This document shows positions 62,584-64,000 of a DNA stretch of 64,000 nucleotides, one piece after another (the first letter of the stretch is position 1; each line of letters opens with the position of its first letter). The notes beneath the pieces are model-generated. The model was not told the DNA's origin, searched no databases, and was given only the letters and a program-made list of their open reading frames with translations. The DNA is taken from contig NZ_CP092074.1 in NCBI RefSeq assembly GCF_024138715.1, forward strand, positions 1,674,001 to 1,738,000. Reading direction: 5' to 3'. A program made the position numbers and the translations under genes. Source of the stretch: Emticicia sp. 21SJ11W-3. GTDB lineage: Bacteria; Bacteroidota; Bacteroidia; Cytophagales; Spirosomataceae.

Positions 62584-62908
62584 TGTTTTCCGGACGGCTA
62601 GTTAAGGACTTTTATCTTTAGTTGTTATTTTTATCTGGTACTTCAAATTATACCTTTGTGAAGCTCCGTGCTAAACTTCGTGACTCTCCGAGGTTAAAAT
62701 TTTAATTGGTATTTATTTCACCCTGTATGGGTGAGGCTGAACTAAATTTTTAAGCAATAATTTCGGTCTTGCATTGGGTAAGGAAGAGCACGCAGGGAAT
62801 ATTAAAGTTCAAATGCCGAAATCTTAGTCCTATGCTAATTTATTTGTATGGACAACAACCTTTTTTGTTTAATTTAGCAACCCAAAATCATCCTTCATTT
62901 ACCAGACT
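62584..62908. other. Intergenic region
   Basis: About 325 bases with no gene seen. A small palindrome CACCCTGTATGGGTG at 62718-62732 is noted. It should hold the promoter of the DPP4-like gene. Confidence 0.45.
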
Positions 62909-64000
62909 ATGCTAAGAAAATTATTAGGCTTTTGTTTCTTTATTTGGGCATTTAATGCTACTGCACAACCGGGTCAATCTTCCAAATGGACACCCGATGG
63001 CAATGGATATTATTCTGTTGAAAAACAGGAAATTGTAAAATTTGATTTGCTTACTCAGCAGGCACGAGTAATTGTGAGCAAAGATTTACTGACACCCAAG
63101 GGCAGTAATGCTCCGCTGGCTGTTCGTGATTTCAGTTTCTCAGACGACCAGAAAAAATTATTGATTTTTACCAACACCAAACGCGTATGGCGTTACGAAA
63201 CCAAAGGCGACTACTGGCTGCTGGATTTAACTACCAAAGATCTTAAAAAACTGGGGGCGTCTTTGCCTGAGGCCTCTCTGATGTTTGCAAAGATTTCGCC
63301 CGATGGTAAAAAGGCAGCCTATGTAAGCAAAAACAATATTTATGTAGAAGAACTGGCTGGCGGCAAACCCAAAGTGCTTACTACAACCAATGGTACCAAG
63401 AAATTGATTAACGGTACCTTCGACTGGGTTTATGAAGAAGAATTTGACTGCCGCGATGGTTTCCGTTGGAGCCCCGACAGTAAGTCTATCGCCTACTGGC
63501 AGATAGATGCCAACACCATCCGTGATTTTTACATGATTAACAATACAGACTCTATCTATTCATTTGTAGTGCCGGTAGAGTACCCCAAAGTTGGTGAAGC
63601 CCCATCTGCCTGCAGAGTAGGGGTGGTAAATGTTACAACAGCAAAAACTATCTGGATGAAAGTGCCGGGCGACAGCCGCCAGAATTATATTCCGCGTATG
63701 GACTGGGCGGGTAGCTCTAACCAGCTGATTTTGCAACAACTGAACCGCAAGCAGAACCAAAGTAAGCTGATGTATGCCAATGCCCTGACAGGTGCAGTGA
63801 GTACTTTTTATCAGGAAGCAGACGATGCCTGGGTAGATATAAGCACCCATTGGGCTGATGAGAATCCTGCGGGATGGAGATGGTTAAAAGGCGGTAAGGA
63901 ATTTATTTGGATAAGCGAAAAAGATGGCTGGAGACACCTGTTCAGGGTGTCGGCAGATGGCAAGAAAGAAACCTTAATCACCAAAGGAAACTTTGATGTG
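62909..64000 (+). CDS. S9B dipeptidyl peptidase IV-like protein, N-terminal part (partial)
   Basis: The gene runs off the right edge; 364 codons are present. Signal peptide MLRKLLGFCFFIWAFNATAQ. The rest is the eight-bladed propeller of DPP4 peptidases, including WVYEEEFDCRDGFRWSPD, where the Glu pair binds the substrate N-terminus, and IAYWQIDANTIRDFYMINN. The catalytic Ser/Asp/His domain lies beyond the window. Periplasmic enzyme removing X-Pro or X-Ala dipeptides. Confidence 0.9.
   Translation, partial: MLRKLLGFCFFIWAFNATAQPGQSSKWTPDGNGYYSVEKQEIVKFDLLTQQARVIVSKDLLTPKGSNAPLAVRDFSFSDDQKKLLIFTNTKRVWRYETKGDYWLLDLTTKDLKKLGASLPEASLMFAKISPDGKKAAYVSKNNIYVEELAGGKPKVLTTTNGTKKLINGTFDWVYEEEFDCRDGFRWSPDSKSIAYWQIDANTIRDFYMINNTDSIYSFVVPVEYPKVGEAPSACRVGVVNVTTAKTIWMKVPGDSRQNYIPRMDWAGSSNQLILQQLNRKQNQSKLMYANALTGAVSTFYQEADDAWVDISTHWADENPAGWRWLKGGKEFIWISEKDGWRHLFRVSADGKKETLITKGNFDV

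Noticed and set aside
62718-62732. Further REP-like palindrome CACCCTGTATGGGTG
   Set aside because: Core and flanks differ from arrays A and B; a single copy is not enough to call.

Overview
The window comes from a chromosome of a Bacteroidota bacterium. Promoters match the TAnnTTTG minus-7 element of that phylum (for example TATCTTTG, TACCTTTG and TACTTTTG upstream of tRNA and rpmH genes), Shine-Dalgarno sites are mostly weak, and several gene families are typical of the phylum (DUF2723 membrane glycosyltransferase, DUF6371, DUF5106/DUF4369 thioredoxin-like proteins, M61 and DPP4-like peptidases, LytS/LytTR pairs). I cannot fix the order or genus from sequence alone.

Layout: 1-482 is the end of valS. 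500-5.7 kb is an accessory stretch: a RepA-like ATPase, two palindromic iteron blocks around a very AT-rich stretch, a DUF6371 zinc-finger/TOPRIM-like protein, a ChlI-like AAA ATPase, and two arrays of REP-like palindromes. 5.8-9.1 kb holds an Ldh-type oxidoreductase, a Tat-exported TIM-barrel protein and nagA. 9.2-11 kb is grpE-dnaJ. 11.1-14.4 kb is an ATPase/TPR pair with nearly identical 144-bp repeats. 14.7-48.2 kb is mostly housekeeping and regulatory: DUF2723 protein, YdcF-like protein, TlpA-like protein, ridA, a three-gene sensor operon, cold shock protein, PspC, M28 peptidase, quinone reductase, MBL hydrolase, groES-groEL, purA-fur, relA/spoT, tRNA-Leu, tig, gpmI, LMW-PTP, amidohydrolase, M61 peptidase, rpmH-rnpA, and a LytS/LytTR pair separated by a thioredoxin-like gene and a decayed gene. 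48.5 kb is clpP.

49.2-53.3 kb is the most unusual part. It has a strong promoter, two tiny ORFs each followed by a hairpin terminator, a cluster of tRNA-like elements, a slipin-type SPFH protein without a membrane segment, and an RtcB RNA ligase. One complete cloverleaf is followed by elements whose 3' half precedes the 5' half: the acceptor stem is closed by a tetraloop and the open ends lie at the anticodon. The best case (about 50173-50252) keeps the D-loop GG, T-loop TTCGAAT, a 6-bp anticodon stem and a 5-nt variable region, in permuted order. RtcB joins RNA ends of the kind left by anticodon cleavage, so this looks like an RNA repair, sensing or circular-RNA cassette.

53.3-64 kb holds a Nudix hydrolase, an FAD oxidoreductase, nuoI (with a long repetitive tail), nuoJ, nuoK, tRNA-Arg, an AT-rich islet with two uncharacterised genes, an EamA transporter, and the start of a DPP4-like peptidase that runs off the window.
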